From the NCBI GenBank assembly GCA_934675115.1, contig CAKUPH010000090.1, positions 1-8,603 on the forward strand: DNA of 8,603 bases. Direction: 5' to 3'. This document shows, in pieces, positions 6,208-8,603 of this stretch. Every line of letters begins with the position of its first letter. Position 1 is the first letter of the stretch. The notes beneath the pieces were generated by a model, which was not told the DNA's origin, ran no database searches, and saw only the letters and a program-made list of their open reading frames with translations. The DNA is from an uncultured Oscillospiraceae bacterium. Lineage in GTDB: Bacteria; Bacillota; Clostridia; Oscillospirales; Oscillospiraceae. The translations under genes and the position numbers were made by a program.

Positions 6208-6956
6208 AGCTGCTGTCTTGGAATGTAAACGGCCTGCGGGCCTGTCTGAAAAAGGGGTTCGGCGAATCCATGGCGGCGCTGTCGCCGGACGTGATCTGCC
6301 TTCAGGAGACAAAGATGGAAAAAGGGCAGGCGGCCGTTGAGCTGCCCGGCTATCACGAATACTGGAACTCCGCCGACAAGAAGGGCTATTCCGGTACCGC
6401 TGTCTTTACCCGTCAGGAGCCTATTTCGGTAGCCTACGGTATGGATCTGGACAGGCACGACCACGAAGGGCGGCTCATCACGCTGGAATATCCGGAGTTT
6501 TATCTGGTGAACTGCTACACGCCCAACGCGCAGGACGGCCTTGCCCGGATCGACTACCGTATGGAGTGGGAGGACGATCTGCGGGCCTATCTGATAAGCA
6601 TTGATAAGGCGAAGCCGGTGGTGTATTGCGGCGATCTGAACGTGGCCCACGAGGAGATCGACCTGAAAAATCCGAAAACCAACCGCGGAAACGCCGGATT
6701 TTCCGATCAGGAGCGGGAGAAGATGACCGCGCTGCTGTCCTCCGGCTTTGCGGACACCTTCCGCCGCCTGCACCCTGAGCTGACCGGCGCGTATTCATGG
6801 TGGAGCTACCGCTTCCACGCTCGGGAAAAGAACGCCGGATGGCGCATCGACTACTTCATTGTCTCTGAGCGGCTTATGGCGCGGGTGGAGAACGCGGCCA
6901 TCCATCCGGAGATCATGGGCAGCGATCACTGCCCGGTGTCGCTGGAGCTTCGGTGA
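6204..6956 (+). CDS. xth: Exodeoxyribonuclease III / AP endonuclease
   Basis: A 250-residue DNA repair enzyme of the exonuclease III (ExoA/XthA) family. It incises DNA 5' to abasic sites and removes 3'-blocking groups or 3' nucleotides during base excision repair, using a divalent metal. All expected catalytic positions are present: N7 (NVNG), E35 (LQETK), Y105 (NCYTPN), D144 and N146 (GDLNVAH), D216 (WRIDYF), D241 and H242 (GSDHCPV). The substrate-binding segments YSGTAVF (62-68) and NAGFSDQER (163-171) are also intact, and the length is normal. GGGAGG (6191-6196) lies 7 nt before the ATG, within the end of the glycosyltransferase gene, and the genes overlap as ATGA, so translation is probably coupled. 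The two products have no obvious functional link. The bacillus-type symbol exoA would serve equally well. Confidence 0.96.
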   Translation: MKLLSWNVNGLRACLKKGFGESMAALSPDVICLQETKMEKGQAAVELPGYHEYWNSADKKGYSGTAVFTRQEPISVAYGMDLDRHDHEGRLITLEYPEFYLVNCYTPNAQDGLARIDYRMEWEDDLRAYLISIDKAKPVVYCGDLNVAHEEIDLKNPKTNRGNAGFSDQEREKMTALLSSGFADTFRRLHPELTGAYSWWSYRFHAREKNAGWRIDYFIVSERLMARVENAAIHPEIMGSDHCPVSLELR

Positions 6957-7038
6957 AATTTGGCGTGCAACATTCGCGCGTGTCCGGGCACACTGAAAAC
7001 GGCAGGAATGCCGGATCAGAGGGAAGGAGCGTGCGCAT

Positions 7039-7221
7039 ATGGCAGGCAAAATGAGCAAGACTGTGCTGCCCATGGTGGGGCTGAGCATGGCGGCGGCCGT
7101 CACCGTCGGGGCGGCCATAATGCGGCCCAGTAAGAAAAAGAAGATGCAGGCCGCCGCGGGCAAGGCCATCAAGGCGGTGGGAGAAGCGGTGGAGAGCTTT
7201 TCCAGCGCCATGAAAATGTAA
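7039..7221 (+). CDS. Small single-pass membrane-anchored protein of unknown function
   Basis: A 60-residue protein that I do not recognise. One hydrophobic segment is visible at about 8-28 (TVLPMVGLSMAAAVTVGAAIM). It is followed by a strongly basic RPSKKKKMQ stretch, which should hold the C-terminus in the cytoplasm, and then by an amphipathic Ala/Lys/Glu helix (AAAGKAIKAVGEAVESFSSAM). The layout recalls YtxH-like small proteins, but there is no diagnostic motif. It is probably real: AAGGAG sits 9 nt before the ATG, codon use matches its neighbours, and a strong terminator follows 14 nt after the stop. The 82-base gap from the exonuclease gene contains no clear promoter, so it is probably read from the upstream operon. 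That gap shows only a small hairpin with a GGAA tetraloop (7000-7013). Confidence 0.65.
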   Translation: MAGKMSKTVLPMVGLSMAAAVTVGAAIMRPSKKKKMQAAAGKAIKAVGEAVESFSSAMKM

Positions 7222-7235
7222 ATTGGCCTGAAAAA

Positions 7236-7278
7236 GGGGGCGGGCGGAGATGATCTGCCCGCCCTCCTTATATATTTT
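7236..7278 (+). terminator. Rho-independent terminator ending the glycosyltransferase-xth-small protein operon
   Basis: The core GGGCGGGC (7238-7245) pairs with GCCCGCCC (7257-7264). It extends inwards through GGA/TCT to a GATGA loop and outwards to 7236/7266, for about 13 bp including G-U pairs. CTTATATATTTT follows. The hairpin begins 14 nt after the stop of the small protein gene. Confidence 0.8.
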
Positions 7279-7352
7279 GCGGTTTTCGCAAAAATATCAG
7301 GAGCGGCGGCTTGAAAAAAGCGGAAAAATTTACGAAAACACAGGAAAAACAC

Positions 7353-7381
7353 TTGCAAACAGGCAGACCCTGTGATATAGT
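7353..7381 (+). promoter_or_regulatory. Extended -10 promoter of rpsB
   Basis: TTGCAA (7353-7358), a 17-nt spacer and TATAGT (7376-7381), with TGA directly before the -10 box giving the extended TGn motif. Transcription should start near 7388, about 107 nt before the rpsB start codon. This is the kind of strong promoter expected for a ribosomal protein operon. Confidence 0.78.
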
Positions 7382-7387
7382 ATCAGG

Positions 7388-7494
7388 GCATTCCGCACGG
7401 GAGCGGATTTTTCGTCATGTGCTTTTCGCCTGAAAAGTTGGCGTGAGAGATGAGGCTCCCGGAGGTAAAAACAAAAATCAGGAGGAATTCAATC
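7388..7494 (+). promoter_or_regulatory. Structured 5' leader of rpsB (candidate autoregulatory or attenuating RNA)
   Basis: The leader can fold in two incompatible ways. TCCGC (7392-7396) can pair with GCGGA (7403-7407), directly followed by TTTTT (7408-7412), a small terminator-like hairpin. Alternatively CGGGAGC (7398-7404) pairs perfectly with GCTCCCG (7455-7461), enclosing a second hairpin CGCC/GGCG (7427-7430 with 7440-7443). Bases 7403-7404 are used by both. S2 is known to repress its own operon through the leader in E. coli; whether that applies here is inference. An unused GGAGGT lies at 7461-7466. Confidence 0.4.
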
Positions 7495-8223
7495 ATGGCA
7501 GTCGTTTCTATGAAGCAGCTTCTGGAGGCCGGCGTTCACTTCGGCCACCAGACCCGTCGCTGGAACCCCAAGATGGCCACCTACATTTACACCGAGCGCA
7601 ACGGTATCTATATCATCGACCTGCAGAAGACCGTGAAGAAGCTGGAGGAGGCTTACTCCTTCGTCCGTTCCGTGGCTGAGAACGGCCACTCCGTGCTGTT
7701 CGTCGGCACCAAGAAGCAGGCTCAGGAGGCCATCAAGGAAGAGGCCACCCGCTGCGGCATGTACTATGTCAACGCCCGCTGGCTCGGCGGTATGATGACC
7801 AACTTCAAGACCATGCGCACCCGCGTGGACCGCCTCAACCAGCTCAAGAAGATGCAGGAGGACGGCACCTTCGACATGCTCCCCAAGAAGGAAGTCATGA
7901 AGCACATGGGCGAGATCGCCAAGCTGGAGAAGTACCTCGGCGGCGTGGTCGAGATGAAGAAGCTCCCCGGTGCCCTGTTTGTCGTTGACCCCCGCAAGGA
8001 GCGCAACGCCATCAACGAGGCCCGCAAGCTGAACATCCCCATCGTGGCCATCGTGGACACCAACTGCGATCCCGACGAGATCGACTATGTCGTCCCCGGG
8101 AACGATGACGCCATCCGCGCCATTAAGCTCATCTCCTCCGTCATGGCCAACGCCGTGCAGGAGGGAAAGCAGGGTCAGGATGCCCCTGCCGAGGCCGCTG
8201 AGGAGAACGTCGTCGCGGAGTGA
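7495..8223 (+). CDS. rpsB: 30S ribosomal protein S2
   Basis: A 242-residue structural protein of the small ribosomal subunit, located at the head-body junction on the solvent side and needed for S1 binding in bacteria that have S1. Family signatures are complete: [22 protein letters not shown] (6-27), [12 protein letters not shown] (35-46), [14 protein letters not shown] (67-80), [13 protein letters not shown] (92-104), [20 protein letters not shown] (157-176) and [30 protein letters not shown] (181-210). The C-terminus is an acidic, Ala-rich tail. I chose the ATG at 7495 because AGGAGGA (7480-7486) lies 8 nt upstream and the protein then begins as other S2 proteins do. An in-frame ATG at 7450 would add 15 basic residues and has no good binding site. 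Codon use is strongly biased towards C-ending codons compared with the upstream genes, as expected for high expression. Confidence 0.98.
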   Translation: MAVVSMKQLLEAGVHFGHQTRRWNPKMATYIYTERNGIYIIDLQKTVKKLEEAYSFVRSVAENGHSVLFVGTKKQAQEAIKEEATRCGMYYVNARWLGGMMTNFKTMRTRVDRLNQLKKMQEDGTFDMLPKKEVMKHMGEIAKLEKYLGGVVEMKKLPGALFVVDPRKERNAINEARKLNIPIVAIVDTNCDPDEIDYVVPGNDDAIRAIKLISSVMANAVQEGKQGQDAPAEAAEENVVAE

Positions 8224-8250
8224 TCCGGGACATTTTAAATACGGCTTTCG

Positions 8251-8285
8251 GAGCGCCCGCCCGCGCGGGCGGGCGCTCTTCTTTT
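8251..8285 (+). terminator. Palindromic terminator/attenuator in the rpsB-tsf gap
   Basis: A perfect 28-bp palindrome (8251-8278; left half GAGCGCCCGCCCGC) can form a 12-bp, almost entirely G-C stem with a 4-nt loop, followed by TTCTTTT. It starts 27 nt after the rpsB stop and ends 35 nt before tsf. That space is too small for an obvious separate tsf promoter, so partial read-through is likely. Confidence 0.85.
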
Positions 8286-8313
8286 ACGAATCATTAAATG
8301 GAGGTAAACGATA

Positions 8314-8603
8314 ATGGCTATTACTGCTCAGGATGTAAAGAATCTGCGCGAGATGACCGGCGTAGGTATGATGGACTGCAAGAAGGCTCTGGCCGCTACC
8401 GAGGGCGACGTGGACAAGGCTATCGAGTGGCTGCGTGAGAAGGGCCTGGCCGCTTCCGCCAAGAAGGCTGGCCGCATCGCCGCCGAGGGCATGGCTTACG
8501 CCACCGTGGTGGATGGCGTCGGCGTCGTGGTCGAGGTCAACGCCGAGACCGACTTCGTGGGCAAGAACGAGAAGTTCGTGGACTTCGTCAAGGGCGTGGC
8601 CGC
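8314..8603 (+). CDS. tsf: Translation elongation factor Ts, partial (C-terminus beyond window)
   Basis: The first 96 codons of EF-Ts, the nucleotide exchange factor that releases GDP from EF-Tu. The N-terminal UBA-like domain is clear ([37 protein letters not shown], 8-44), as is the start of the core domain with the EF-Tu-contacting TDFV motif (79-82). The next residue is Gly rather than the more usual Ala (TDFVGKN). GGAGGT (8300-8305) lies 8 nt before the ATG, which fixes the start. It follows rpsB in the conserved bacterial order and shares its strong codon bias. Expression probably depends on read-through of the terminator between the two genes. The gene is cut only by the window edge. 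Confidence 0.97.
   Translation, partial: MAITAQDVKNLREMTGVGMMDCKKALAATEGDVDKAIEWLREKGLAASAKKAGRIAAEGMAYATVVDGVGVVVEVNAETDFVGKNEKFVDFVKGVA

Noticed and set aside
5224..6312. A 362-codon open frame on the minus strand opposite the glycosyltransferase
   Set aside because: The product is rich in Pro, Arg, Gln and His with no recognisable fold, spans two real plus-strand genes, and lacks a supported start.
7000..7013. Small hairpin CGGCA-GGAA-TGCCG after the exonuclease gene as a terminator
   Set aside because: The stem is only 5 bp and no T tract follows; a GNRA-type loop alone does not show function.
7450..7494. An upstream in-frame ATG that would lengthen S2 by 15 residues
   Set aside because: There is no good ribosome binding site before it, the added residues do not resemble S2, and AGGAGGA is ideally placed before the ATG at 7495.
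8263..8313. A stand-alone promoter for tsf in the gap after the terminator
   Set aside because: Only 35 nt remain between the palindrome and the start codon, and no -35/-10 pair with correct spacing is visible.

Overview
The window looks like chromosome of a GC-rich, anaerobic, gut-type member of the Clostridia, most likely Oscillospiraceae (Flavonifractor/Lawsonibacter/Oscillibacter-like). This is inferred from gene content and base composition only. The pointers are a giant oxygen-sensitive 2-hydroxyacyl-CoA dehydratase activase, a PadR plus HAAS/DUF4097 pair typical of Firmicutes, strong GGAGG-type ribosome binding sites, sigma-A type promoters, and the rpsB-tsf cluster with strongly biased codon use. 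All genes except the leftmost two are on the plus strand. No mobile element, CRISPR array, tRNA or rRNA was seen.

Left third (1-3259): on the minus strand lies a 986-residue activase with two ASKHA ATPase domains, a Cys-rich linker and a DUF2229-type region. The first 12 codons of a further minus-strand gene follow it, probably the separately encoded HgdB-like dehydratase subunit. A divergent intergenic region of 231 bases carries one good promoter for each direction. Each promoter is overlapped by an inverted repeat that could be an operator or an RNA hairpin.

Middle (3260-6956): a PadR regulator overlaps by 8 bases a single-pass membrane protein with an N-terminal HAAS domain and a C-terminal DUF4097 beta-repeat domain, probably an envelope-sensing or regulatory module. 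A 196-base gap holds a hairpin that is superimposed on a near-consensus promoter, and then a possible basic 46-codon leader ORF. Next come a multi-spanning GT-C type glycosyltransferase and exonuclease III, overlapping each other by 4 bases.

Right (6957-8603): a 60-residue membrane-anchored protein of unknown role is closed by a strong terminator. After it come an extended -10 promoter, a roughly 107-nt structured leader, rpsB (ribosomal protein S2), a perfectly palindromic terminator in the rpsB-tsf gap, and the 5' part of tsf (EF-Ts), cut by the window end.

Most genes belong to known families. The most interesting points are regulatory and architectural: the split activase/dehydratase, the hairpin-promoter superposition at 4655-4693, the mutually exclusive pairings in the rpsB leader, the intercistronic terminator before tsf, and two unassigned small ORFs. 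I did not find convincing evidence of a wholly new system.
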